Below are positions 21,902 through 32,637 of a stretch of DNA of 64,000 bases, in pieces; position 1 is the first letter of the stretch, and each line of letters opens with the position of its first letter. The stretch comes from Dendrocalamus latiflorus. Its lineage: Eukaryota; Streptophyta; Magnoliopsida; Poales; Poaceae. The stretch covers positions 11,326,463 through 11,390,462 of the forward strand of contig CM029672.1 in assembly GCA_017311315.1 (NCBI GenBank), in the 5' to 3' direction. The notes under the pieces are model-generated. The model was not told the origin of the DNA. It did no database searches and saw only the letters and a program-made list of their open reading frames with translations. A program made the translations under genes and the position numbers.

Positions 21902-24631
21902 TTTTTTTTTGATTTGATTACGGAAGTCTTTATTAAAAAACCAAGAACAGTACATCAAGATGATACAAAGCCTTGGAATAAAACTTCCAGCCTCTGCCTC
22001 GCTCGGAGACACACAGCTATCTCAATCAAAAACAAGCAAAATCTAATGACTATCAATCCGTAGACTAGATCGCCACCCATATGCCCGGGAGTAAATATCC
22101 TTGGCCACACGGTCCAAATGTTGTGAGGCCTCCACAACTAAACCCTGCAAATCCGTTCTGTGAAGAATAGCCCAAGAACGGAGTCGATGAGAAGCCGCAA
22201 AAATAACCTGCAAGGGAGAGAAAGAGTGTTTCTTTTAAAAAATAATGTCATTTCTGTGTAACCAAATTGACCAACATATAGCTGCTGCCCCAAGCAGAAC
22301 TAGCAGTTTCAAGTTTTTAGTTACACCATTTAGCCAACTTCCAAACATATGTGATACTTTTTGGGGTTTAGTTATATTGAAGGATATTTGGGGGATACTC
22401 CAGACCGCTCTAGCAAAACGACAATCAAAGAACAAGTGTCTAATTGTCTCGTCTTCGTGACAAAAGCAACAAGTTTTGCTTCCTTGCCAGTTACGCTTAG
22501 CTAGATTATCTTTAGTCAACACAACCCCTCTCCGGAGATACCACAGAAAAACCTTCAGTTTCACTGGTGCCTTCAGTTTCCATAGTCTCTTATTCAAATT
22601 AGGGACATCTGTACGAATCATGGCTTGATAGAATGATTTCACCGAGAACTGCCCATTTGGGTGTAAGGACCAGCGAAACACATCCTGACCTTGGGACAAC
22701 TGTATAGTAGTCAAACGAGGAAGAAGATTATTCCACGCTGCTAACTTTGGACCAATAAGGTCACGTCGCCATGATAAATTTGGAGGATCGGAGTTGAGCA
22801 CTTCCGAAATAGTTATGAATTTTGGTCGTGCAATATTATAAAGACCAGGGTACTGATCTTTTAGGGGAGAGTTACCTAACCACTTGTCCTCCCAGAACCG
22901 CACTTGTGACCCGTCCTTAATAATGGAAAACCCGAAACGGAAGAAATCTTGTTTAATCTTCATAAGACTGGACCAGAATTGGGAGTCCCCTGGTTTTCTT
23001 TCAACTTGAACAAGTGGTTTAGTGCCTAGGTATTTGTTCCGCAAGATTTGTTGCCAGGTACCGTCAGTCGTGAGAAGCTTAAAAAGCCATTTACCTAAAA
23101 GGGCGATATTTTTCAAATGCAAATCCTGAATCCCAAGACCACCTTGGTCTTTGGGCTGGCATAGGATATTCCATTTAACAAGACGATATTTCCTCTTTTG
23201 TTCATCACTTTGCCAATAAAACCTAGATCGGTAGTAATTTAGTTTTTTTAACACCCCCTTAGGGACAGCGAAAAAGGACATCATATACATTGGAAGGCTA
23301 CTCAAGACTGAGTTAATAAGTGTCAATCTACCCCCTATCGAAAGGTGTTTGCTCTTCCAACTACGAAGTCTTTTCTCGAACCGCTCCTCAATTAACCTCC
23401 AATCCGAGTTTTTTAGCTTATTGTAGTGAATGGGAATTCCAAGATATCTTAATGGAAGACCACCAGCTTTACAACCAAATAGATCAACATATCGTCCGAT
23501 TTCCGACTGTGCTTCCCCGAAGCAAAAAATTTCACTCTTATGGAAATTTATTTTGAGACCAAACAGTTGTTCAAAGGCACATAGGAGAAGCTTCAAGTTT
23601 GTTGCCTTATCTAGATCGTGATCCAAAAAGAGGATAGTATCATCCGCATACTGGAGGATAGAGAGGCCCTCATCCACTAGTTGAGGAGCTACTCCACTAA
23701 ACTGTCCATCCTCTTTGGCTCTTCGAATCAAGATTGTGAGCATATCGGCGACAATGTTAAAAAGCAAAGGGGAGAGGGGATCCCCCTGTCGAAGACCTTT
23801 CTTCGTTTGAAAGAAACGCCTGACATCATTATTAACATTAACCGCAACACTTCCTCCCGAAATGAAAGACTTAACCCAAGTGATCCACTTTGGCGCAAAT
23901 CCTTTCATCCGTAGAGCTTGCATCAGGAAAGGCCATCTAACCTTGTCATATGCCTTTTCAAAGTCTATTTTAAGAATCACCCCACTTATATTCTTCCTAT
24001 GTGGCTCGTGTATGATTTCATGCAGTATGACGACACCTTCCAAGATATTCCGTCCACGCATAAAAGCTGTCTGAGTAGGACTTATGACACGATCTGCCAC
24101 AGGATTCATCCTTGTTGTTGCGACCTTAGTAAAAATTTTGAAACTCACATTAAGGAGGCAAATAGGTCTATATTTCTGAATAATATTAGCCTCTTCCACT
24201 TTAGGCACTAAAGTGATCACTCCAAAATTTAAACTAAACAACGGCAAATTCCCCAAATAAAAATCATGAAACATTGTCATTAAGTCACCTTTTAAAACTT
24301 CCCAGAATTTCTGATAGAACTCTGCTGGGAAGCCGTCTGGGCCAGGGGCTTTGTTATGATCCATGCTAAAAATAGCACATTTTATTTCTTCCTCAGTGTA
24401 AGGGGATATTAAGACGTTGTTCTCCTCTTGCGTTACCTGAGGAATATCCATAATCCGATCCTCCATCAGACTAAAGGAATTTTCCTCAGGCTCGCCAAAA
24501 AGTTCCTTGTAGAAGTTAGTAATGTAAGATTTTAAATTCTCTTGCCCCTCGATTTTGCCATTGTCATGGTCAAGGGAGAGAATCTGTTTTTTCCTGTGCT
24601 TACCGTTAGCAATCATATGAAAGTAACGAGT
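21902..24631 (-). mobile_element. 5'-truncated LINE inserted in the Gypsy integrase
   Basis: A T10 run at 21901-21910 is the poly(A) tail of a minus-strand LINE. GTTTTCAT occurs at both edges (21894-21901 and 24632-24639), a short TSD or junction microhomology. Removing the insert restores the Gypsy integrase frame. The copy lacks ORF1 and the endonuclease part of ORF2 but retains an open RT. Confidence 0.85.
22235..24616 (-). CDS. LINE ORF2 fragment: RT plus zinc-binding domain
   Basis: A 793-residue uninterrupted frame. RT motifs in order: HNKAPGPDGFPAEFYQKFW, YRPICLLNVSFKIFTK, QTAFMRGRNILEGV, LKIDFEKAYDKV, KKGLRQGDPLSPLLFN and the catalytic LQYADDTILF, then the LGIPI and LSIGGRLTLINSVLSSLP blocks typical of plant L1-type LINEs. 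The C-terminus has the zf-RVT block CCFCHEDETIRHLFFDC with its Cys and His residues intact. Full plant ORF2 starts with an endonuclease domain, absent here; the frame continues upstream of the first Met to the truncated 5' end, so the ATG at 24616 is not the original start. An open frame in a truncated copy suggests a fairly recent insertion. Confidence 0.85.
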   Translation of the reverse strand: MIANGKHRKKQILSLDHDNGKIEGQENLKSYITNFYKELFGEPEENSFSLMEDRIMDIPQVTQEENNVLISPYTEEEIKCAIFSMDHNKAPGPDGFPAEFYQKFWEVLKGDLMTMFHDFYLGNLPLFSLNFGVITLVPKVEEANIIQKYRPICLLNVSFKIFTKVATTRMNPVADRVISPTQTAFMRGRNILEGVVILHEIIHEPHRKNISGVILKIDFEKAYDKVRWPFLMQALRMKGFAPKWITWVKSFISGGSVAVNVNNDVRRFFQTKKGLRQGDPLSPLLFNIVADMLTILIRRAKEDGQFSGVAPQLVDEGLSILQYADDTILFLDHDLDKATNLKLLLCAFEQLFGLKINFHKSEIFCFGEAQSEIGRYVDLFGCKAGGLPLRYLGIPIHYNKLKNSDWRLIEERFEKRLRSWKSKHLSIGGRLTLINSVLSSLPMYMMSFFAVPKGVLKKLNYYRSRFYWQSDEQKRKYRLVKWNILCQPKDQGGLGIQDLHLKNIALLGKWLFKLLTTDGTWQQILRNKYLGTKPLVQVERKPGDSQFWSSLMKIKQDFFRFGFSIIKDGSQVRFWEDKWLGNSPLKDQYPGLYNIARPKFITISEVLNSDPPNLSWRRDLIGPKLAAWNNLLPRLTTIQLSQGQDVFRWSLHPNGQFSVKSFYQAMIRTDVPNLNKRLWKLKAPVKLKVFLWYLRRGVVLTKDNLAKRNWQGSKTCCFCHEDETIRHLFFDCRFARAVWSIPQISFNITKPQKVSHMFGSWLNGVTKNLKLLVLLGAAAICWSIWLHRNDIIF

Positions 24632-24639
24632 GTTTTCAT

Positions 24640-26700
24640 ATGCTGTTGGGATTGAAGTAATCTCAAACGAATTTCCTAGATAAACTCATCCTGCTCGGCC
24701 AACCGTTTCTGGACATCAGGAGTTGCCTTAGAGTCCCCTACATGTTGTATCAATGGAGGAGGTTGGCGCCCGAAAACCACATCAAAAGGGGCGGCCTTAA
24801 GAGCATAATGATATGATGTGTTATAGCAAAATTTTGCCCAAGCCAACCATTGAGGCCAAGTCCTCACCCGATCTCCACATAAGAACGAGTATACATCTCA
24901 ATTGTCCTATTACCTCAGTTTGCCCATCGGATTGCGGATGATAAGCGGTGCCCATATGCAACTTCACGCCGTCCAAGCGGAACAGGTCTTTCCAAAAAAA
25001 CACTCGTAAAGATTTTGTCACGGTCACTGACGATGGACTCGGGAAACCCATGTAAATGCATAATGTTGTCAAAAAAGACCTAAGCCACAGATTGAGCCGT
25101 AAATGGGTGACTCCAGGTAAGAAAATGCGCGTACTTAGAGAATATGTCAACCACTATCAAGATGATTGATTTATGAGTAACTTTGGGCAATCTCTCAATG
25201 AAATCTATGCTAATATCAGCCCAGACACGATGAGGCACTGGAAGGGGCTGAAGCAAACCGGCCAACTGCAACTACTCGGATTTATACTTCTGACAAGTGA
25301 TGCACGAGCAAATAAATGATTGAAGCAATCGTCGGCCCCTTGGTATGTAGAAGCTGGCTTGAAGACAATGCTAGGTCTTGGTGATGCCCTCGTGATCGAT
25401 GGAATGTGCAACGAAAAGAGATGTTGCACTCTAGGGAAATCAGCAGGAATAAAAATGCGGTGGTGAAAGAGCAAAAGGCCATCAATGAATTCCCATTCAG
25501 CAGAGAGAGCACCGGCATTCCACTCATTGTATTTGTCGTTCCACGATGCATGCGACATGAGTTGGCATCGCAAGTCGTCATAGTAAGCAAAATTGGCGGC
25601 CAAAATTGCTTGCAAAGAAAGATCCTCATGTTGACATGAGAGGGCATCCGCCATAATGTTGTCTTTGTCGGGGTTGAACTCTATAGCAAACTCATAGTCG
25701 AGAAGTTCCGTAATCCACCTATGTTGCGGTACCGTTGTCAATCGTTGATCCAACAAATGTTTCAAGCTATAGTGGTCGATCCTGACCCAAAATCGGCGAC
25801 CCCAGATGTACGGACACCAATGTCTGATGGTGTAAATGAGCCCAATGATTTTGTGTTCATAAGCAGGAAGTTGGGCTTGATGAGGAGCAACTGCTTTGCT
25901 GAAAAAAGCAATAGGGCAACCTCCCCAGTGCAGCATGGCCCCGAACCTAGTATCGAAAGTGTCACAATCAATAACAAAATCCTTTGTGAAAGCGGGGAGT
26001 TGCAAGATAGGTGCTGCTGCGATGATCTACTTCAAAGCATCAAAAGCCGCTGTGGCTTCCTTAGTCCAACGAAAACTCTCCTTATTGAGAAGTCTGGTGA
26101 GAGGTGCCGCAATATATCTAAAGTCTTGTATAAATTTGTGATAATATATAGTGAGCCCTAAGAATCCGCACAAACTTCTGACATTACGAGGTTGCGGCCA
26201 ATCAAGCATAGCAGATACCTTTGCTTGGTCCATGGCCACCCCAGCAGAGGAGATGACATGCCCCAAATAGGAGATCTGTTGCTAGCCAAAAACACACTTC
26301 TTATGAAGGTATAACTAATGAGTGGTAAGGGTCCGCAACACTTGGCGAACATAGCATATGTGCTCTGCCTAGGTCTGACTGTAAATCAGAATGTCATAAA
26401 AAAAAAGACGAGAACAAATCGACGAAGAAACGTCATCTAGGAACATGCAAATTTGATGATAACCGGACCTTAAGTCCAACTTGGTGAAGTAAGGACCCTT
26501 CCAATTCATTCATGAGTTCATCAACATGCGGAATCGGGAATTTGTTCTTGATGGTGTGTTCGCTGAGAGCCCTGTAATCCACACAAAAACACCACAAACC
26601 ATCCTTCTTGCGGACGCGCAGAACCGGTGAAGAAAATTGCGATGAACTCAATCGGATGATGCCCTGTGTCAACATAGTGGCGTACTAGTGCTCAATTTCG
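24640..26700 (-). pseudogene. Gypsy pol: RT, RNase H and integrase core, decayed
   Basis: From the right on the minus strand: RT start (SPVLRVRKKDGLWCFCVDYRAL, FPIPHVDELMNEL); a damaged catalytic box (YDILIYS where FxDDILIYS is usual); the connection (LGHVISSAGVAMD); RNase H (FVIDCDTFDTRFGAML, HKIIGLIYTIRHW, HYSLKHLLDQRL, DNIMADALS); integrase (ADISIDFIERLP, LIVVDIFSKYAHF, GTAYHPQSDGQTEV) and FCYNTSYHYALKAAPFDVVFGR. At least five frame changes or stops break it up. Family: Ty3/Gypsy, consistent with the chromodomain-like end at 21440. Confidence 0.8.
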
Positions 26701-26811
26701 TCCTTCTGAATGTGGGCGTACCGATATGGACAAATGGAGATATCCGGCGTGTTTGGTAGGAGGCGAATGCAATGATCATAGGAACGGGCGGGAGGCAGAC
26801 CCGATGGTAAG

Positions 26812-27115
26812 GATGAGATGCCAGGACTAGATAGAAAGAACAACTCGAGAAGGCAATAATTGTATGTGTATGTCTACACAATATTCGACAGTCAGATTTT
26901 GAGCCGTTAGATGGAGATTCAACGCCCTAGATATTTATTATTTGTTATCCGTGTGCTACAAACCTCGAGCCCTTTATATTGTAGAGCCGAGTCTAAATCT
27001 AGCTAGTTGGATTACGAAACGATTGAGACAAAACGAACAGGAAACGCATTTGGAAAACAACTCTTTCTATTTTTAACCTTCTAGGATTATAACTTGCTAT
27101 GCATTACTTGGATCG
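26812..27115 (-). repeat. Gypsy 5' LTR
   Basis: Partner of 21169-21414. It contains an extra stretch (about 26865-26935) absent from the left copy, and TATATTGTAGAGCCGAGTCTAAATC in common with it. Internal sequence meets it with no primer-binding site, gag or protease, indicating an internal deletion. Confidence 0.7.
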
Positions 27116-27149
27116 GCAACGATAATGGAGACCCACAAAGCTAGCCGTA

Positions 27150-29300
27150 ACAGTAGACTACACGAATTGTAATCTTTCCATATTTATCAAGACCAGAACA
27201 ATTCAAGATTGTCTTGCTTGGGCATATGAATATATCTATCAGTGCCAACACTCCAAAAGAGAAATCATCATTTTAAAGCTGGATTTTGCAAAGGCTTTTG
27301 ACACAATTGAACATAACACAATCATTCAAATGTTGCAGCATTTGGGCTTCAATGATAAATGGATTGACTGGATTCAAAGAATTCTTGCCTCTACTTCTTC
27401 TTCCATTCTGCTTAATGGAGTTCCTAGCAGTCATTTCCATTGTAAACGTGGGGTTAGGCAGGGGGACCCTTTATCTCCACTGCTATTTGTTCTGGCTGCT
27501 GACCTCCTTCAATGCATCATCAATAAGGGTCATTGAGATGGTCTCTTTGAGCTCCCTATCCCTTCCTATGATTTGGACCAATACCCCATAATTCAATATG
27601 CTGATGATACCCTTTTGATTATGAAAGCTTCCCAAAGAGAATTGTTCACACTTAAGGGATTATTAGAGTCCTCTATTTCGACTGGACTAAGGGTTAACTA
27701 TCATAAGTCATGTCTTGTCCCTCTCAATGTGTCTGATGATAAAGCGCAACAGCTGGCAGGAGTGTTTGGTTGCAAACTAGAAACTTTACCCTTCACCTAT
27801 TTGGGACTGCCTTTAGGCACCACCAAGCCGAGTGTGGAACATTATGGCTTCGTAATGAACAAGATTGAAAGAAGACTTACTGCCACCTCCAACCTCCTAA
27901 CCCATGCTGGAAGGCTTCAACTTGTCAATGCAGTTCTCTCCTCTATTCCTACTTATGCCATGTGCACTCTCCAAATCCCAGCGGCTGTTTTAGAATGCAT
28001 TGACAGAGCAAGAAGGCACTGCTTGTGGAGAAGAGCTGATAGTAATGCTAAATCGCAACCTCTTGTAGCCTGGCATAAATGTTGCAAACAAAAAAGAAAA
28101 GGTGGACTTGGTATAATCAATCTCAGAAGTCAAAACAAAGCTCTTCTTCTCAAGCACCTGGATAAATTCTATAACAAGAAAGAAATTCCTTGGGTTAGGC
28201 TCATTTGGAACACTCACTACCCCAATGGTCAGATCCCCCATGTCGCTCCTAACAAGGGCTCTTTCTGGTGGAGGGATGTTTTGAAACTCTGCGATTTGTT
28301 TAGGGGGATTGCCAAATGCAAAATGGGTGATGGTTCAACTGTCCTTTTCTGGCTTGACCTCTGGAATGACAATATCATGCAAACCAAGTACACAAGACTT
28401 TACACCTTTGCAAAAAATAAGAACATATCAGTTGCTCAGTTCCTGACAAGTAATACTTTGGAAACTCAGTTCCACCTACCTCTATCTGAGCAAGCTTATC
28501 ATGAGTATCAGAGTCTACAAGATTATTTGCAAACAATTCAGATTCAGCAAGAAGACAAAGACATTTGGCAGTACATCTGGGGAAATAATACATACAGCTC
28601 TTCTAAGCTCTATAACCTTCCCTACAGAAATGTTAACCTCCTAAGCCCTTCATTTGGATCTGGGATTACAAATGTTGTAATAAACTCAGAGTCTTCACTT
28701 GGTTACTCCTAATGGATAGGCTGAACACAAGGAACATCCTCAAGAGAAAGAAGCAGAAATTGGAAAGGAACAACTATGACTGTGTGCTCTGTGATAGAAA
28801 TTTGGAAGAAACGGCCTTTCATCTCTTCTTCGGCTGTCCGTTCAGTCAAAGCTGTTGGCAGCAACTTGGCATACATTGGAATCTTGGTGCAGATTTCTTT
28901 CAGATGATAATCCAAGCTAAGCAGCAGTCTCCAAGCACTTTCTTCATGGAAATCTTCATCATTAGAGCCTGGCAGATTTGGAAACAAAGAAACGAATTCA
29001 TCTTTGACCGGGAACGTCCCTCTCTTGACTCGTGGAAGCAAATTTTTTTTGAAGAAGCCAAATTACAAGCCCATAGACTTTGTGACCCAAAAAGGGAGGC
29101 CTTTCTCTCTTTTTTAGGCCTCCAAGTTTAACTCTTCACCTGTGGCCTTTTTCTCCTCTCTTTTTCCTGGGTTCTGTATAGGTGTACAACTGTTTTGTTT
29201 TCTCCTCCTCTTTTAGCTTTTTGTTCAGCTTATTTTCCTTTAATATAAAGCTCTACAGTGGGGGCCTCCCCTGCTGTATTTATGGTTCAAAAAAAGAAAG
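27150..29300 (+). mobile_element. Second LINE, 5'-truncated, + strand
   Basis: ORF2 remnant followed by a 3' UTR ending TTTATGGTTCAAAAAAAG near 29295. The 5' end is close to the right Gypsy LTR edge, within the RT domain. No TSD was found. It belongs to a different lineage from the LINE at 21902 (different RT sequence). Confidence 0.75.
27160..29131 (+). pseudogene. LINE ORF2 pseudogene: RT and zf-RVT
   Basis: Reads FIKTRTIQD, LKLDFAKAFDTIEHN, KRGVRQGDPLSPLLFVLAAD, then an in-frame TGA (27534-27536), IIQYADDTLLIM, FTYLGLPLGTT, LLTHAGRLQLVNAVLSSIP, and a frame change near 28680 into KLRVFTWLLLMDRLNTRN and CVLCDRNLEETAFHLFFGC, the zinc-binding end. One stop and one frame change make it inactive. 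Confidence 0.8.
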
Positions 29301-29731
29301 GTACCACCATCGTAGAGGTCCAGTTAGGGATAGTGATCACTAGGATTTAGTACTAGTTACTCTAATACTGCATCTCACTCCATTGGGATACAGAATAAGT
29401 AAACTAGCAATGGAGTGATTAATGATTGCTCAACCCCATCCACACCAACATAAACCCTACACATACATGCACCTGTGCCTGCATAGGGAAGAAAGATGCA
29501 ACTCCATTGCCTTGGTTGTTGCAGATGCTTCTGGGAGGAATCCTAACTGTCCATCATGGCAAATGAAGATTTGTGTTGGTTGAGCTCATGAAGATCAAAA
29601 GACTCATAATTATATCCACTGTTTCCTTCTGAAAACAAAAACTTGCTATCTTTTTTGAAAGGGGCAAAAACTTGCTACCTATGTGCCCACTTTGTTTTGC
29701 TTAGGTAGCAAAAGATCAGCTGGTAAATAGT
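29301..29731. other. Short spacer, nothing recognised
   Basis: No ORF, repeat or RNA signal that I can support between the LINE tail and the small LTR element. Confidence 0.4.
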
Positions 29732-30530
29732 ATTTGTGTTATGAACCTTAATTGATAGGGGGTAAACACCGCAGAGAGGATGGCCAGGCAGTATCAACGT
29801 AGAGAGAGAGGGAGAGACTATAGATGAGAATGACTTTATTATTTCTTGCTTGATTCTAGTAGCATGTGTTAGCCCTCTTATATAAATGGACTCCCTCTAA
29901 CAAATAGAATCTAATCTTATTCATATCTCTAACAAATAGAAATTAATATCATATCTCTAATCATATCTCTAACAAATAGAAACTAATCTCAAACTTCTTA
30001 ATAATGAACCGATTAGGCCTAAGGCCCACGCCCATGATCCTCCTGGATATGCAGCTCGTCCTTGAGCTGCTAGGCGGTGGCCATGGTTGCAGTTCCACGT
30101 AAACGAAGTGTAGCACTTTTGGTTAAACGATGCCTGCAAAGAAGAAAATTTTTCTTTCTTTCTTTTCTTTTGTTTTCCTTTTTTTCACCGGCTCCTCTGT
30201 TTCCTATTAAAGACTCCTTGCCTTAGACGCGTGAGACACAGTATCACGTCGATGGAAGCAGAGGCGGTGATGCTGGAGGCTCCCCAGCGGCATCAGCTTT
30301 GGCTCCCCCATCGACAACGGCTCCGGCTCCTGATGGTCAACAGCTGGTGGAGAGGTCCCGAAGGCAACGACCAACGTGCAGGTGGGCAACGACGGCTTGG
30401 ATCGAGGAGGTGTCGGTGAAAGACCGGCAGATCAAGTCGGCATTGGTGGAGAGCTCAGCGTTGGGGAAGAACTCGAGGTGAGGCGGCGATGCCAGATCCA
30501 GTGCAGAGGAAGCAGCATGCACGAGCTAGA

Positions 30531-31010
30531 TCAATCCAGTCGAAAGGCAATGGAGAACCATGCTAGCGATGACGACACGGGAGGAAATGACCCGGCGGTG
30601 GAGAGCACTGGGTCTGGCCTGGAGACGCTGGATCCGGGTGGATCCGTTCGGCCATTGAGCAAAGAATCTCCAGCCGCCTTTGAGCTTCCACGGTGTTCGG
30701 ATCTGGAGACAACCAGATCTAATGAAGTTGACCTCGTGTGGCTGGGAAGATAATGACCGATGGCGACAAAGATGAGGGAGTCTTGCACAGCAGCGAGGTG
30801 GGCGCGGAGCATAAAGACCTCAGCGGCAGTGGTGCAGACGGGCGCGGCGAGGGCAGCCTGGGCTACCGCGCGCTCGGTGGCAGAGAGGGCGTCGTTGTCA
30901 GCAGAGAGCTCATCAAGGCGGGCCGTGAGCGCCGCCACCTGTTCGATGGTCTTCTTGTCAATGCGAATCTCCTCATCCTCGAGCACTGACTTTCCCAGGA
31001 TGAAGTTCAT
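30531..31010 (-). CDS. Uncharacterised ORF in the small LTR element
   Basis: A 159-residue frame. The first 75 residues look helical (EQVAALTARLDELSADND, ERAVAQAALAAP, VFMLRAHLAAVQDSL) with heptad-like Leu spacing, possibly a coiled coil. The rest is Ser/Pro-rich. No zinc knuckle, protease or RT motif. It could be a decayed gag or captured host sequence; I do not recognise it. Confidence 0.3.
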   Translation of the reverse strand: MNFILGKSVLEDEEIRIDKKTIEQVAALTARLDELSADNDALSATERAVAQAALAAPVCTTAAEVFMLRAHLAAVQDSLIFVAIGHYLPSHTRSTSLDLVVSRSEHRGSSKAAGDSLLNGRTDPPGSSVSRPDPVLSTAGSFPPVSSSLAWFSIAFRLD

Positions 31011-31488
31011 GCAGCGCTCGCACTCCTCCTCCTATAGCTTGAGCGAGATGCCGACCTACCAGGAGGTCTTCTTCAACGTCTTGGTACGAATGCGGTCCAT
31101 GGCTGGTGGTCGGTGGAAGGCGCACCGGAATTGCTTAGAGCAGCATCGTTGCATCCACTTCTCCAAATAGCGCCACCACCGTCACGGGGTGCGACTTGTC
31201 CCTGTGCACCGCCCTGGGAAGATGCCACACCGGCGTCACTTGAAGTCGCACCGCTGATCGCGCCAGATGAAAAAGCAGCAATAGAAGCGCCGTTGCCATG
31301 GCACGGCCACCATTGCCCCTGCCCCTTGTGCCGCCACAAATTGCGTAGCCACGACTGCTTGTGCCTTTTCTTTTACTGTCATCATCTTATTCAACATGCT
31401 CTTTATATTCTTGAGTCCACTGATGATTTTTTTCATAGGCAGCAATGATATTGCCGCATGGTAACTCGACAACAGAAGCCATGGTGTT

Positions 31489-31501
31489 GGCTCTGATACC
31501 A
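31489..31501 (-). promoter_or_regulatory. tRNA-iMet primer-binding site
   Basis: GGCTCTGATACCA, the inverse of TGGTATCAGAGCC, the standard plant LTR-retrotransposon PBS. It fixes the element's orientation and the 5' LTR as the right-hand one. Confidence 0.85.
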
Positions 31502-31798
31502 AATTATTGTGAACCTTAGTTCATAGGAGGCAAACACCATCAAGAGGATAGCCGGGTAACGTCGGCATAGAGGGAGAGTGAGAGACTATAGATGAGAATG
31601 ACTTTGTTATTTGTTGCTTAATTCCAATAAGCATGTGGTAGCCCTTTTACATAGATGGACTCCCCCTAACAGATAGAATCTAATCTTAATCGTAACCCTA
31701 ACAAATAGAATCTAATATCATATCCTTAATAAATAGAAACTAATTTAACTTTTTAATAATAAATCGGTTGGCCTAAGGCCTATGCCCATGACAATTTG

Positions 31799-32290
31799 CT
31801 TGTACCAGCAACCGACCATGTCATTCCATAAGGCAAGGGAAGTCACTGCAATCAAGCTGTTTACCAAAAAAAAAGTGCAATCAGGAGGATGCCACACTGT
31901 AATAGAATCATAGAACTGACTTGGAAACATGGATTTTTTGTTGGACCTGGTGAGTAGTTCATGCCCAATTTTCAGCCAATAAAACTTGGTCAAACTTTTT
32001 AATAAGATTCTGGAGGCCCATATGAGGAATTACCTTTTTTCATTAGGATTTGATATTCATACCTGGAACTGTTTGTTAGGTAGAGTGAAATTTGAAATTT
32101 CCCTATCTACACAACAAAATCAGTTTCCTGCTTTGATCTGTATCACAAAAAGATAGTTTATCCAAGACATCATAGTATGCACCGTTTACCTTTTCTACCA
32201 GAGAAATGTGTAACTTTTACTTACAAATATTATTGCTCTATTCTGATAATGTTGTCCCTGTTAGAGATAAGATCTTCAGAAATCGTACTC
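31799..32290. other. psbR-1 upstream spacer
   Basis: AT-rich, no gene. Sequence matching the region upstream of psbR-2 begins near 32290 (AATTTCTCAACCAGGGAAAC against AATTTCTCAATCAAGGGAAC at 37400), marking the edge of the duplicated unit. Confidence 0.5.
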
Positions 32291-32454
32291 ATCAGAACAG
32301 ACTCGTGAAGGGACACCTGAAATTTCTCAACCAGGGAAACAATCAAACAAGGGAGGAAACTCTCAGTATTATCCATTCACCACCAACTAGATGCTCGTTC
32401 CAGATTTCGTAAGTACGTAATCTCTAATCAGCCAAGTAAAAGACAAGGATTGGT

Positions 32455-32460
32455 CACGTG
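32455..32460 (+). promoter_or_regulatory. G-box in the psbR-1 promoter
   Basis: CACGTG in GGTCACGTGACC, a longer palindrome, about 95 bases upstream of the TATA box. G-boxes are common in light-regulated photosynthesis promoters. The second psbR copy has GGTCATGTG at the matching place. Confidence 0.6.
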
Positions 32461-32552
32461 ACCATGGCCCCATGAGACACAGCATTATAGCTACTGTCCA
32501 ATTGACAATAGACTAACAAGTCACTCCCTGTCTGCTACTGCCAACCTTCCTG

Positions 32553-32560
32553 TATTTAAA
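32553..32560 (+). promoter_or_regulatory. TATA box of psbR-1
   Basis: TATTTAAA, 78 bases before the ATG. Conserved in psbR-2 (37605-37612) with the same flanks (CCAACCT upstream, AAGCATT downstream). Confidence 0.7.
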
Positions 32561-32637
32561 CCAAGCATTGCTTATGATGAGTCAGCTAAGAGAAAATTTG
32601 CAGTAGGTTCAAAGAGAGTGAGTGTTGTCACATACAA

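Larger units (their letters stand above)
21169..27115 (-). mobile_element. Ty3/Gypsy chromovirus lacking gag, split by a LINE
   Basis: Two related LTR segments (21169-21414 and 26812-27115) face the same way, with minus-strand pol between them. A polypyrimidine run (CTCTTCCCCCCTTCC, 21417-21431) beside the left LTR is the minus-strand polypurine tract. Pol order from the right is RT, RNase H, integrase and a C-terminal chromodomain-like block. Gag and protease are missing: RT fragments run straight to the right LTR. A LINE (21902-24631) interrupts the integrase. No TSD was identified. Many stops make it inactive. Confidence 0.8.
29737..31793 (-). mobile_element. Small (2.06 kb) non-autonomous LTR element
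   Basis: Two roughly 290-300-bp direct repeats (29737-30038 and 31505-31793) share GAGAGACTATAGATGAGAATGACTT and CTAAGGCC...CCCATGA. ATTTG flanks both sides exactly (29732-29736, 31794-31798). GGCTCTGATACCA at 31489-31501 is the minus-strand primer-binding site for initiator tRNA-Met, next to the right LTR, so transcription runs leftward. AGGAGGATC beside the left LTR may be the polypurine tract on the minus strand. There is no pol. The interior (1.45 kb) holds an uncharacterised frame. It is larger than typical TRIMs and smaller than LARDs. Confidence 0.85.
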
